Source: Coleophoma eucalyptorum
Lineage: Eukaryota; Ascomycota; Leotiomycetes; Helotiales; Dermateaceae
Assembly (NCBI GenBank): GCA_026120035.1
Contig: JALRME010000003.1
Location: forward strand, 62,001 to 126,000
DNA: 64,000 bases
Reading direction: 5' to 3'
The position numbers were made by a program, and so were the translations under genes. Under the pieces are notes generated by a model, which saw nothing but the letters and a program-made list of their open reading frames with translations, did not search any database and had not been told where the DNA came from. Of this stretch, positions 23,202 through 35,352 are shown piece by piece; within the stretch, counting starts at the first letter, position 1; each line of letters starts with the position of its first letter.

Positions 23202-25414
23202 ATGTCGGAAAGCACGCCACCGATTCATCCATCGAATTCAACTGGTGCACATCTCACCATAACAGTCGATGAGCTTATGCACCTCCGTCTCGTAGCTCTC
23301 GGAACACGATCGCCATCCCTGATTATCCGTGGTGGACATATCTTAGCACTGCACACTGGAGAGATCTTACCTAGAGATGTCGTAGTTGCTGGTAGACATA
23401 TCGCTGCCATTACTCCCTGGAATCATTTTCCAACCGATGCGGTGGTGGAAATTAATGCCAGGGGAAAGTTCATCTCCCCGGGCTTTATTGATGCTCATAT
23501 CCATATTGAGTATACTAAGTAAGTAGTCATTCTTGACCTTCACCTCCAGCAATACTATAGTGAAATGCTTGAACTATTGGAATCACTATCCAGAAATTGA
23601 AATATATATTATATCAGTTATTCACTGCATGAGTATAGGTTAGTGCCAGGAGAGCTGGCGCGATTAAGCGTACCACGAGGAACAACAACGGTGCTTGCTG
23701 ACGCAAATTGCATTGCCAATGTATGCCGCCTTAAGCTTCTAAAGTAACTCCAAACGAAGATACTAATTTTCAAATAAGGTATTCGGTGGAAAAGGAATGG
23801 ACTTCATGGGTAAGAAATTGTTCTAGAAGTTGCACGATCAGTCCATTAAGAAGCCTAGGTGAAACCAGCACACCTCTTCGCATATTCCGACAAGTATCAC
23901 ATAAAATCCCAGGAAATCCACCAGAACTAGAGCTCGGTGGTGTGACTATGACAGCAGCAGAACTGTGCGAAAGAGTCTCTCAATCAGAAGCCGCAACACT
24001 GGGAGAATCCAACCCTTTCTCGCTCGATCTTGCCTCCGCTCAGAAGCAGGCAGCGGCTTTACACGCGGGCAAAAGAATCACTGGTCACACAGCTTTGTTA
24101 GAAAATGAGCCACTTTGGGCATACGCCGCCGGCGGGATTGGTGATGATCACAATGCGCATCAACCCGAGGATGTGATTGAGAGGCTGAGATTGGGTATGA
24201 TGCTTACGGTGATGAGTGGGAGTATGAACTCCAACATTGCGAGTGTATTTAGTGATATACCTGCATTAAAAGATGGTCTGGGGCATATTTCTTTCTGCGC
24301 GGATGACAAGCTGGCGGAAGATTTAGATGGCGAGGGTCATATTGATTATCATGTTCGACAAGCGATCAAGCTTGGCGTTGATACAGTCAAGGCTTATCGT
24401 ATGGCTACTCTGAATCCTGCGGCTTATTATAGGCTGGATCATTTGATTGGGAGTGTCACCCCAGCTAAGTTAGCTGACTTACTTATTTTAGACAATTTGG
24501 AAGATGTTCGGTATGTTCTTCAACTCCCCAAAGGTGTGTTAGGCTAATCAGCCCCAAGACCAACTGCTGTGGTTGTGAATGGCAAACTAGTTTCAGAGAA
24601 TGGAACAGCTCTCTTCAAGAATACAGATCAAGTTCCAGAGTTCACGCTCAACAGCATCCACATTGACTCATCATTCCTCGAACCTTCTACCTACCACGTC
24701 TTTCCAGGCGAAGGAAGGACAGAAGCTTGGGTTCAAGCCATGGAAATGTACGATGGATATTTCAAGCGAGCATTCCACACCAAGCTTTCCAGCAGTTCAG
24801 AAAACGCACCATTAAAGTGCGACCTTAAGAGAGATGTGCTCAAAGTCGTAGTCATCGACCGCCATCATGCAACAAAGAATCTTGGCATCGGGTTTGTCCG
24901 AGGCTTTGGCTTGAGGAGAGGTGCAATCGCATGCACGACAAATTGTGAGAACCAGAATCTTGTCGTTATCGGGACTAGCGATGAAGAAATTGCACATGCA
25001 GTGCGAAGCATCATAGCAGTTGGGGGAGGATTTGTGGCTGTGTTGGAAGGTGACACTATTGGGTCTGTGAAGCTGGATGTTGCGGGGTGTATGTCTTCTG
25101 ATCCTTGGGAGAAGGTTCGTGACGAATCACTTGCACTTGATGCCGCAGTAAAGTGGTTTCTAGGCTGTTCTACGAAAGCTCCTTTCATGATTGCAAGTTT
25201 TGTGGGCTTGGTCGGTGTACCCGACTTGGGACTGACAGAGAAGGGATTGATTGACTGCAAGACGCAGAGCTTGATGAATGTTGTTCTTTCGGAGGACCAA
25301 GTGCCCAAAGAGAGTGCGTCGGTGGAAAAGGCTGTGAAGATTTGCTGCCGTTGTCCTAGCCATGCTCATGATGTTCATAGGATGATGGATAGCAATACTG
25401 CAGTTGTAACATGA
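23202..25414 (+). CDS. AdeC-type (COG1001) adenine deaminase-like amidohydrolase, 645 aa
   Basis: Five exons (23202-23518, 23639-23720, 23779-23809, 23859-24510, 24559-25414) sum to 645 residues; one exon is only 31 nt. The amidohydrolase metal motif appears as GFIDAHIHIE, followed by LSVPRGTTTVLAD, SGHTALL-like ITGHTALLENEPLWAY, GDDHNAHQPEDVIERLRLGMM, CADDKLAEDLDGEGHIDY and ATLNPAAYYRLD. The C-terminal AdeC domain is intact, with AVGGGFVAV and PFMIASFVGLVGVPDLGLTEKGL. Canonical AdeC converts adenine to hypoxanthine and ammonia using two metals. Here the usual HxHxES reads HIHIEY, DHE reads DHN and DDRH reads DDKL, so the reaction may differ. This enzyme class is chiefly prokaryotic and unrelated to yeast Aah1, so ancient transfer is possible. 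Pairing with a permease supports a catabolic role. Confidence 0.85.
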
Positions 25415-25567
25415 ATAGACTCGGGATCTGTTAGAAGATACGTATAGAGCCACTAGCATAACAAGAAATTGACGTCTGGGTATCAACTTTTACACTGTAA
25501 ACTATTTACGGTTTGAAAAGATAATAAAAACTCCACCAAATCCCTCGAGCTGTCCCTATTTTGATTA

Positions 25568-26353
25568 CTATTGCTGGCCTTTAACACCACCACTTTCTTG
25601 CATAGAACCACCAGATTTATCCTGCATGACCATGTTCCCCTCCGGATATCGTGCAACATGCCAGTCTTCCATAAAGGTTAGGATAATGAGTGACACAGTA
25701 ACACACTCAATCAAGAACATTGGAATCGCATTCCACTTCCAACCATTTATGATATGGCGCCAATACTTCAGGTAGGAAATATCTTTCTCTTGGGTGAGTG
25801 GCAGAGCAAGGAGCGCATCGGTCCATGTTCCCGGTGTCCACGAGTTGGCAGGGTATGCATGGTGCTGAGAATCTGAAGCAATCAGTTTACTGATACTGTG
25901 GCCACTGGTTTGGTTGCCGAGGGCGAATGTCCAGGAGAGCGCAACAAGCGTCAGAACAAGTGCAAGGAACGAAAGAACGGTATATGCCACGAAGAGCTTC
26001 GACGGATTTCGTACATTCTACAACCATTGTCAGTCGACTGTACAAAGAGTGAGAAAGGTTAGGCGACATACTCTTGCTGCGCGTCTGCGCAACCACCAAA
26101 TCATGAAGAATCCTCCAAAACAGACCAAAACTAATGCAGATCCAGCAGCGCCATTACTGGCATGTCCTTCATTGAGCAACAGTCCCTTTGGCTTCGCATT
26201 TACGACCACCGTGCCTCCATTGTAAGAAAAGGGGTATTCATTAGCGCCTGAGCGATGCAAGTAGCCAACCATGGAACTGATGAGGGCTAATTGGATTGCG
26301 GAGTCAACCATCAGGATCAGGAGAGAGACGACGAGGGGCAGGAAATACTTCAT
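25568..26353 (-). CDS. Four-pass integral membrane protein of unknown function, 243 aa
   Basis: Two exons (26353-26072 and 26017-25568) joined across a 54-bp intron encode 243 residues. Hydrophobic segments lie at about residues 3-28 (LPLVVSLLILMVDSAIQLALISS), 67-88 (AAGSALVLVCFGGFFMIWWL), 104-127 (VAYTVLSFLALVLTLVALSW) and 190-210 (IPMFLIECVTVSLIILTF), giving a tetraspan layout with an RRRAAR loop on the presumed cytoplasmic side. The C-terminal tail is hydrophilic (MVMQDKSGGSMQESGG). Similar uncharacterised membrane proteins are common in ascomycetes. No catalytic or transport motif is seen. An upstream in-frame ATG at 26455 could extend it, but the added sequence is not membrane-like and lacks a clear start context. 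Confidence 0.75.
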
Positions 26354-28770
26354 CGTAGCGATCTCGCTTCGAGCTCGGCTAGAAAGATAATGCGGCTTCG
26401 AGATGGGAGAGTAATTTGCAGAGGGCGGCTGCAGCTCGAAGAACATTTGAAACAAAGCAGAAGCAGAATAAGAAACGGGTGGGTTTTATGTTTTACAAGA
26501 TGTGGGTTTTTTCACGAGCAAAGGCTGGCAGTGGAGGGCGAATGTAAGCTTACTACGGAGCTCATAAAATGGTGGCATGGGATTCTGCTTACTATGTGGT
26601 ATTTGGAGCGCGGCCGCTATAGCCTTTCTGGCTGCCGGCTGGGCTGAGCTGAGGTGGAGGAGAGTAAGCACCACTGCGTCCTTGGCGAAGGTCTGTCGCT
26701 GCCCAATGATGTTCTTTGCTTTTAAGTAAGCAGCGTTCACTGCTCATCTATGATCACCGCGCAAGGTTTATTTTAGGACCAGAGGATTCCCATATTTGGT
26801 TGATTTTCGTGGATTTTCATGGGTTAGATAATTGACCGCCTATACGGGCGCTTTGCCGCGACGGGGAGTCAAGGACAGCTTCCGAATATGGACCCCAGCC
26901 TTCGTGCATTGCGAACATTGTGTCAATGGCTTGAGGCTTCTTTGAATGCTCGTGGTTGTGAATAACACTGAGCTGAAGATTGTGGTCTGCAGACTCAGCT
27001 CTTAGCTAAGGCCAATAATCCCCATGACAATAGACGGGTGAAGCTCTCTAAAGTCACGATGGCTTCGATCTGATAGCAAATCAGTCTACGACACGCAAGC
27101 TGGCGCAAACACAGTTTTTCGCTGTTGGTGGTTGGTGGGTATTGGCGTGTGGAGATCCAACACCAAGCATGCGGGAGCTTCTTTTAGCGGTCTGCGTTGT
27201 AGATCGTAGCCATTCTAATTGCCCTACGTAGTCCTTAAACAAATAAAGACATCTGCATATGGAGCTAAGGAATGGCCTCAGCTTGTGGCTTTCTCCCTGT
27301 TATATGGGTGGTGATTGACTTTTGTCTGCGAAAGTCTATCCAAACCGTGGAATTGTATGTCCTCATAATCCTGACCAGCATCCTCCCCAAATAAATCGCC
27401 AAAGACATACGACGATTATTGCAAAAGTCTTAAGCTTGTTAATTATAGCAACCCGTCAGCTGCTTTTCAAAAAAAACCCCCCGTAAGAGATGTCGAACTC
27501 TAGTACATGACAGCATCTACTTAAGCGTTTGTTAGGATCAAGAAGTGTCACTTCTAGCCATCCTCGCATCGGAGAAAAGCGATGGACCTACCCTCGATGA
27601 GAACAGAGATGTAAGCCTTGCGCGTCATACTAAAAAGGAGGAATATATAGCAAGTCACAGGTGAAACATTTCTTCTGTATTACAGAGACATATCTCATCA
27701 TCACTCTCAAAATAGACAGAAATGGCAGCTGGGCATGTTGTCACGTGTCGTATGGATCTAATCTTTTAATGTGCTTACTGAATTGAATAACTTAGCTTAA
27801 TTCTTATGTTAGATAGTAAAACTTAGGGGTCTGGTAATGTATTTAGGTCAATTTTTATTCGCAAGGCCTCTCAAAATCATGCCTCTCAGTAATGTCTATT
27901 ATCACGTGCAATCCCTCGTTCAGCCCATGGCACGTTCAGCTTGCGGGGAAGGTTTCCACTCGAGCCACTGTAGCTGTTAACCTTATTTCGATGACAATGA
28001 CAACGACTCTGAAGACTGGGAACACAATATTTGACGAAAATGTCACTGTTGCAGCAAGAGAATATTTTCAACTGCGCTCGCCAGCTATGGAAAGGCAAGG
28101 CAGAGCCTATAACACCACCGATATGCGTCGTCTTGTGCTACTCCGGCAGCCGGAGACGGCAGTTTTGTTCCGACGCCGTTGAGTTTTCTAGGCAAAAATC
28201 AACGATAAGAAAATCTCTCTTCATGTTTAGTCACAAATGATATGGCAAAAATAAACCTAGCAGCAGTATCCTGTTTTTGTCCTTCTAGACTTCGACACTC
28301 TAATATGTCATTTGTGGGGATTTCCTCCGTATCGAAGACTTGCTCCCTCTCGTACCGACAAATCACGAAAGATATGAGAATAATGCCATCACATCTGTGC
28401 CCCCGGACGGAATGGCAGGTCAAGCTCCATTTTGGGTGGGGAATGTTGTCTGTGAATGGATCAGGCCATAGATTTGAGATGATGCCGATAAGGTATGCAG
28501 GGGAGCTTTCAGGTACAGCTGCTTCTCCAGTGGTTGCTGGCTACCGGCCAACCAAGCTTGGCAATGGGTCTTTGCACCCTGCAACCTGATTCTATCAATT
28601 TGACTTGCCATATGGAGAAGGTACCAGAGATCACCATAACATGTCTGCAGCTTGCATTAAGGCTAATTCCAATGCACTGGTATATAACAGGACTCCCTCG
28701 TAAACAAAAGAGATTTTGCCACGCTTTTCACGGTTTGCCTGTGTAGCATCACTACTGTACTTCGCTCAAG
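26354..28770. other. Large gene-free stretch before the S41 protease gene
   Basis: About 2.4 kb. Frames at 27886-28182 and 28242-28589 are unspliced, show no domain motif and overlap frames on the other strand. A TATATAA at 28681-28687, 84-90 bp before the protease start codon, is a likely core promoter. Nothing else recognised. Confidence 0.5.
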
Positions 28771-31276
28771 ATGCGCTCTTCTCTCGCTACCGCCGTCGGC
28801 TTGTTCTCAGTGGTGTGCCACTGCAGCAGTTCTGGGTACTATGCGACAGCAAACTCTACAAACGCAACAGCAACAGCTGCTTGCGCCATTGTGAGCAGTC
28901 TCTCGGCTGTGCAGATATCCACAGCTCCCTCTGGTGAGAATTCTTGGTGGTATAAAGCGATTCGCGACTGACTGATATCGCACCTTTAGCAACACCCACT
29001 GTTGACGCAGCTCTCGCTTATGAGTGCCTTAACTCAGTTCCATTAAACAAGACTGCTGCTCTTGCTTTAGTAGATGCTTGTGAGCCTTACATTCAATGGC
29101 AAAGTGGTACGTTATATGTGAAGTCTGCCGAAAATTACAGCGAACTGATGCATTGTAGACCTTGCATATCTCAAAGACCCTCCTGCAACCTATTTCTATC
29201 CACCACATGATGTATGCTTCCATATCCAGACAAGACTAAACAATGCTTATTCCATCTAGGTTTTGGGGAAACTCGCTTCGGTCAAAGCCAATCTTGAGGC
29301 AGACGTATATGTAAACGAATATTTGTTCCAAGCCGATTTATATCAGGTGTTCGCACCAGCACACGATGGCCATTTTGTTCTGTACCCAGACGCACTTACC
29401 AAAGCCATTGAGTTTGGTCGTGGAGTTCCCCTCGTTTCAATCAGTAAGGATGGGGTAGAGATACCCAAGATCTACAGTTACGGTAAGTTTACCATTTCTA
29501 GTTTGGATATAAGTGCTGACGTATGGCAGACGATGTTGTAGCAGATCCCAGTACCGCTCCTGTACTTCTTGAGGTTAATGGAGTGGATGCTGCTACTTTC
29601 ATTGAAGACTTTGCCTTCACAGCTTCTTTCAACCAGGACAAGGATGCAGCTTACAACACAATGTTCTTCGAAAAGGCTTTTGTTGCTGCGGGCGTGGGAA
29701 CCGGCTATTTCTCAATTAATGGACGTGTGCGGTACATTTATCCTGGAGCAAACACCACATATACTTGGGACAATGGTACCACAAATCTTGTCAACAATGT
29801 CGCACACGTGAAAGGCAATTTTGCCGGCGTCACCGATGGGCCTTCATTCTACCAAGAATTTTGCGAATATACAACAACGGAAGCGGCTGTTGCAGCTGTA
29901 ACCACAACCGAGGCCACTCCAGTTCCTACTGGACCTACAGGCTACCCATCGCCCGTGGTTTCGTCCAACGATACCATTGTCAGTGGCTTCTTTTTGGATT
30001 CGCCTGGTTTTGAGGATGTTGCCGTTCTCAGTCTCTTGGCAATGGAATCTGAATCGACCGCTGAGTTTCAAGCAGTTATACAAACATTCTTAGCCGATGC
30101 TGTGGCTGCTGGTAAAACAAAGCTTGTCCTTGATCTTCAAGCAAATCCCGGTGGCTACATTCTCCACGGTTATGATACCTTCCGACAACTCTTTCCACAG
30201 ATTGTACAGAGAGATTACACCCGATTTCGCGAGAACGAGCAGTTGTTTACCATTGCGGATATCTTTTCAGACGCCATTCCTGCCAATTATACCCCGGAAA
30301 CTGCATCCGCAGAAACCATTAGCTACTATGAAAACTTCTTAAATTGGCGCTATGATTATAACGTTACGGAACAACCATTCCCTTCCTTTGATGCCAAGTT
30401 TGCACCTCACGAATTTATGGGTGATGATTATACCAGTATAGTTAGATGGAACTTAAATGATCCCCTGACTACAATCAATTCAACCTACGGCTTTGGTATA
30501 GACATTAGTGAGTCACAGCCCTTGAGATATTTCTTAATTTGAAGCTAACTTATATATAGCTGGCTATGGTGCGAGGACAAACTTCACCCAGCCTTTTGCT
30601 GCTGAGAATATAATCATTGTAAGTTTCATTCCCTTCGAAAGTCGAAAGCCACCCTCTGATTGGATAGCTTTATGATGGATACTGCGCTTCAACCTGTATC
30701 ATCCTTAGCGAATTCCTTAAATGGGATGCAGGCGTCAAGTCTGTAGCCATGGGAGGCCGGCCAAATAAAGACCCTATCCAAGGGATGGGTGGTGTGAAAG
30801 GCGCTCAATCTTTCGGGTGGTCCGATATCCTTTATGAGGCGGAGGCTGCTCTTCCACTCGCAACATCTGAGCAAGCTGCCATCCTCAGCAAACTCAACGA
30901 TATCCCTAACCAACGAAGTTCCAGCAACAGTGTCAACTTACGCGATCTCATCACGCCAGATCATCTTGAGGACCAGACACCTGCTCAAATGGTAGCTGAG
31001 TACGCTGACTGTCGCTTATACTGGACGGCACCTATGATCACGGATGTTTCAAAGGTTTGGGAGGCTGTTGCAACAGCTGCGTGGGGCGGTGGAAGCTGTG
31101 CCGAGGGAGGCATCAGTAATTCAACCAAGCGAGGTATTGATGTGCCCATTAAAGGACGAAGCCCTTGGGAGAAGAGGGAAGCGGCGAGGAAGAGGGCCAG
31201 CATGGTCATCCCAAGGGATGTAAAGCCTGGTTCTCTCTTCACTCCATCCAGACAAGGTAGAAAGGCCATCCCATAG
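28771..31276 (+). CDS. Secreted CPAF-like peptidase, family S41, 733 aa
   Basis: Seven exons (28771-28933, 28990-29106, 29159-29211, 29260-29482, 29530-30507, 30560-30618, 30668-31276) keep frame and give 733 residues. An N-terminal signal peptide is followed by a Thr/Ala-rich stretch and a PDZ-like N-terminal region (residues about 80-190). The S41 core has KLVLDLQANPGGYILHG, the typical strand before the catalytic centre, and YDGYCASTCIILSEFL, where the Ser between two Cys is the nucleophile. The layout matches the fungal CPAF-like S41 group, long secreted serine proteases. A basic tail with KRGIDVPIKG and KREAARKRA suggests proteolytic maturation. It sits 310 bp from the 3' end of an oligopeptide transporter gene, in convergent orientation, so the two could act in extracellular protein use. 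Confidence 0.88.
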
Positions 31277-31584
31277 ATATTCTGAGGTATAATACACCAT
31301 CTAGACAACAGACGTGCATAGATAATTGACTATCTTCATCAACAATCACTCGTGGTCGACAAATACATGCATGCGTTATATCAAAAGTGCGTTTCTGGCT
31401 CTGGTAATGAATGTGGCCCACTGATTTTATGTTCGACTGAAAGTTGTTTAATTTAATAATAGAGCTGCAAAGTAACGTCCAAAGATATTTCATTATAATA
31501 GCTGGTCTGATCTCTTGTTTACCCGGTCTCCACTGCTCTCCGCTAGTTTTCTACATTAATCCTAACGCATAAAATCTTAGAATC
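31277..31584. terminator. Shared 3' region between convergent S41 and OPT genes
   Basis: About 308 bp between two convergent stop codons. It must hold both 3' UTRs and polyadenylation sites; several AATAAT/TTAAT runs are present but no single signal stands out. Confidence 0.4.
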
Positions 31585-34500
31585 TCACTCCCATGTGGCC
31601 GGTCCAAACGTTTCATTTCCAGAAACAGCCATGTAGGGGCATAGTTCAAAATCGCATGTCGTTGCGTATCTTGTAGTTCCCCACCAATCCGGCATCTACA
31701 ACGCGAAGAAGAATCAGCTTCCATAAGCCTTTGCGCCAAGAGACATTTCGAGGAAAGTTTATAAATTTGCTAATGCAATGGGCAGGAAAACTTACTGAAA
31801 TTCCATTATTCTCAAGAGCAAAGAACTGGATTAGCGCAGAAAAGGCGATTCCAGCAGTGAGGGCTGATGAGAGCACATAGGCATACTTAGACCACCAAGC
31901 AAGATATCTTGACTTGATATATGATCCGAAGAACCACGCAAATGGTAGAGCTTGCCATACTTCAGAGAAATTTACAGGAGCCCAAAGTACACCTCCCATC
32001 ACTTTAAAACTATCAGCAAGGCTGCCAACGGAGATTATTGGAGCTGATCAACTTACTCATAACAACAGGATGGCAATATCGGAGCAAGCTGCCCGGCCAC
32101 TTCTTACGAGCAAAATACCATGGGAGAGGCCAGAAGATTCCGGCAAAGAATCCCCATAAGAGCTTTGTATACATGCCGCCTTGAGCGCTAAACAATCTCT
32201 TCGAGCCAACAAGACCCCATTGAAGAGATGAGCTGAACAAGGTCTGGGAACCGGAGCAGATCCACCGTACTTGGACGGATGTATCACAGATGTTATCAAT
32301 ACCCATCTGGAAATGGCTGATTCCAAGGATGACAAAGGATGCTAAGAAAGTAGCGACCACCTGCGCAGCGACCATCTGTCGCGGTGGTACCTTGCAGTAG
32401 TGTCCTAATTTCATGTCTGCAGTAAATGTAACTGCCTGTGTTGTGACAGCGTTACCGATAACTTTGAAAATCATATATCCAACGGGATTACCAAGGAAGA
32501 GATAGCCACCAACCTATAGAATGGGGTTAGGATACTTGACGCCGGGCTGACGTGCAAGAAGTTACTCACAATAGTGAACACAATATCGAGACTGAGTTCA
32601 TATGCTGTGATAGCGACCACCATTCCAATGGGAATGATCAAAACCGCTGATATAAGAAATCCAATTGGAATAGTCCCTGATAAAGCTCATTAGAGATATT
32701 TCAATTGAATCTTGGGAAGATAATGCTTACACCCTGTAGTATCAGTCGGCCAGGCATATAGAGCTGCGAACCCCAAGGCTGCAGCAATGACACCAATAAC
32801 GACGAACACCCACTATTAATGTATTAGCAGAGCTTAAACATAGAACAGATCCAGCGTTATTATACCTCAGGCACTTCCTTATATTTACTCATTTGCCTGG
32901 AGTGAATATCATTCTGTGCAGAGAAAGCGCCCTTATTCTTCCACGTGATCTTAAATATCCTCAAAATACTCTTGCCGTACCACAAGCCGACAAAGACAAA
33001 GATGGCAGGTATTGTTGCAAATTCACAGGCATATCGAAGCGTTTGAGCAGCCGATAGAAAAACCGGAGAGTAGCTTTGATAGTTCTCCGGCACCAGTTTC
33101 AGATTTTCGTCGAGTACTCTGCTAATATTGTAAGCGTTGCCGGTATTATCATATGCTTCAAAGGAGTTGATAGGAATATAAGATGTCCACCAAACATTTC
33201 CGAAAAATGTTGGGATGATAACACACGTTCCCCAGAGGAATAGCGCCGCCACAATCTGGAGGACGATAAACCATGGCATGTACAAGGGGTCCAGAAGTGC
33301 AAACCAGTTCCAGTCGAAGCTGCTCAAGGGATTAAAGCCGAGATTGAAGTAATAGCTGCCTGTCACTATTGCTGTAACTGCAGATTGAGGCTTGACCCAT
33401 GTTATCCAGTTGAAAAAGGTGAGGGTTGGAAACACCGTGTTTGGCAACCAATAGTAGCTGAGGATGTTAGTCAGAATACTCCGGCGTGGGATAAGACGTA
33501 CCAGAACATTGCACCGAAGGCAACAAAGAAGAAATTGAATCTGGAGATCTTCCATCCATTTGCTGTGTAATTACCGGTATTATGTAGTGCCTTGTTTAGC
33601 GCGCCTTGCGACAAGGTGTAGTACCAGATCATCTGTGGAGGATAGACCAGGTATCTTCGACAGATTCCTGCAAGACTGTATCCCAAGAATTGGGTCGACA
33701 GCACTATGCAGAGTTGATATCCCTAATTTGCTATTAATTCCAGCTGATAAAACCTCTACGACACGACTTACCCAGCTGCCCGCCCATTCCTGACCGAAGA
33801 AAATTGGTAGCTTCTGAACGAATATGAGCTCGATGACTTGCGGTGTGGCTGCCATATGATATCAGAACCCACATGGGAGCATTACATAGCGTACAATACT
33901 TACTGACTGTGACATTAGACATTATAGTAATTAACATATGTTCCTTCTCAGAGAAAGGTCCAGGGTTCAAACTGAACTCAAATATTGTTCCTTGAAGGAA
34001 TAGCCGCGTAGGTAGGGTCTTAGCAAGGAAAACGCCCATCGGATATACAAACATCTGCGCGAGATATACGGTAATCGTGATGGATGGTTGACGCGGTGCG
34101 AAAAACTGGTTCAATGCTGCAAGTCCACAAGCCCATATGAGACCTAACCAATGGTAAGTATCCGCGAACAGGTTCATCAAAAGAAATATCGAGTCAGCTA
34201 CATAGTAGCAGAGTGACTAACCTAGCACCCAAGCCCGAATTGTTCCACAGGGGATATTCTCATCGTCGTCCGGCGAGTAAACAGCACGAATCTCTCTGTA
34301 GACGGAATCTCTCGATATAATTGCAGCGGTCATGCGAAGTTCCAATGAAAGAACTTCATCGACTTTTTCAGAGGCGGCATCGACACGGTCAATCAAGCTT
34401 TCGGCGCTATCAACAATTTCTTTTGGGATAAGCATGTCATTTCTAGTTGCAAATCACTTGTGAGTTTCTTGGAGACTGTGGAGTGATTATTAAGCTCACT

Positions 34501-34787
34501 TATGCTCTCTAACATAGCTCGCAACGATCTCTCGAGCTTGATCAATTGTCAAATTGGAGGCTAAGCCTTGGGCATGAGCTGTGTCTTCGGGGGTCAAGCC
34601 CAAGTGCTTGAATTGCTCATTGATTTCGAGATCAATTGAGTTTTGAACCTCCCCGCTAGTAGCCTGGGAATTAAGTAGAATCAGTGCTGGAACGTGAGAA
34701 ATTTGTACAGGAACAAACCTGCGGGGCAATCTTATCCATGTCATGGACAGAGTCCAAGGGTCCGCTGGTCTTGATATTCTCGTCCAT
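31585..34787 (-). CDS. OPT-family oligopeptide transporter
   Basis: About a dozen exons on the minus strand, from MDENIKTSGPLDSVHDMD at 34787 to a TGA at 31585. The soluble N-terminus (NSIDLEINEQFKHLGLTPED) leads into many hydrophobic segments. OPT landmarks include DDENIPCGTIRAWVLG before helix 1, LNQFFAPRQPSITITVYLAQ, NPGPFSEKEHMLITIMSN (the NPG and KEH motifs of the PTR/OPT clade), FFGQEWAGS, NYTANGWKISRFNFFF, and the C-terminal block PDWWGTTRYATTCDFELC. The last exon joins through a 100-bp intron (31696-31795). These proton-coupled carriers import tetra/pentapeptides or related conjugates at the plasma membrane. It is 565 bp from the proline dehydrogenase gene and on the same strand. Peptide import feeding proline oxidation is a reasonable inference. 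Some middle exon boundaries were not fixed. Confidence 0.88.
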
Positions 34788-35352
34788 GGCGGCGGCGTAT
34801 GGCGAGAACGATAAACTTCGCAGCGCGACATTATTAATGTCGCTATCTGAAGTCTATATACTTTCACGTCTCAATATTGTGAACGTACCATATCGCATGG
34901 ATCTTGATAACTTTGCAGAGCTATCGATAAGGTATTATCATGGGTGTCTGGCGAGATCTTGGACACTAAAGCGGTAGGAGTTTGCGGATATGAGATAAGA
35001 TTGCGCACTACCCACAATATCCTTGTTAGAGTGCGTCTACCAGCTACCAACAGTTACGGGATGTAGAGTCTATGAAAATTCAGAACCAATTGCTACCTTA
35101 TTATTATGGCAAGAAGTCGTGCCCTCATATGATTCTACTGTTATTGGGTGGTCGGCATTTCCTGCAAAGATAAACGGCTATTTAAGTCGAGGTGTTGGAA
35201 ACGACTGGTGCGTATTGCCACCAAATGTAAACTCGCTCAATATGGACAGACGTAGTCACACTTTGCTTTTCCAAATCCTTAATCTTCGACCGCCCGAAAT
35301 TTCATACTACTACTATTCAACAGGGCTCAAAACGATCTACATGAATCATGCA
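34788..35352. other. Intergenic stretch between OPT and proline dehydrogenase
   Basis: 565 bp upstream of the OPT start and downstream of the proline dehydrogenase stop. A frame at 35023-35361 (plus) has no motif. No coding content accepted. Confidence 0.5.

Noticed and set aside
24865..25308. 147-codon minus-strand open frame
   Set aside because: Antisense to the conserved C-terminal domain of the AdeC-like gene.
28242..28589. 115-codon plus-strand frame in the gap before the S41 gene
   Set aside because: No family resemblance, no intron structure, no leader; overlaps minus-strand frames of similar length.
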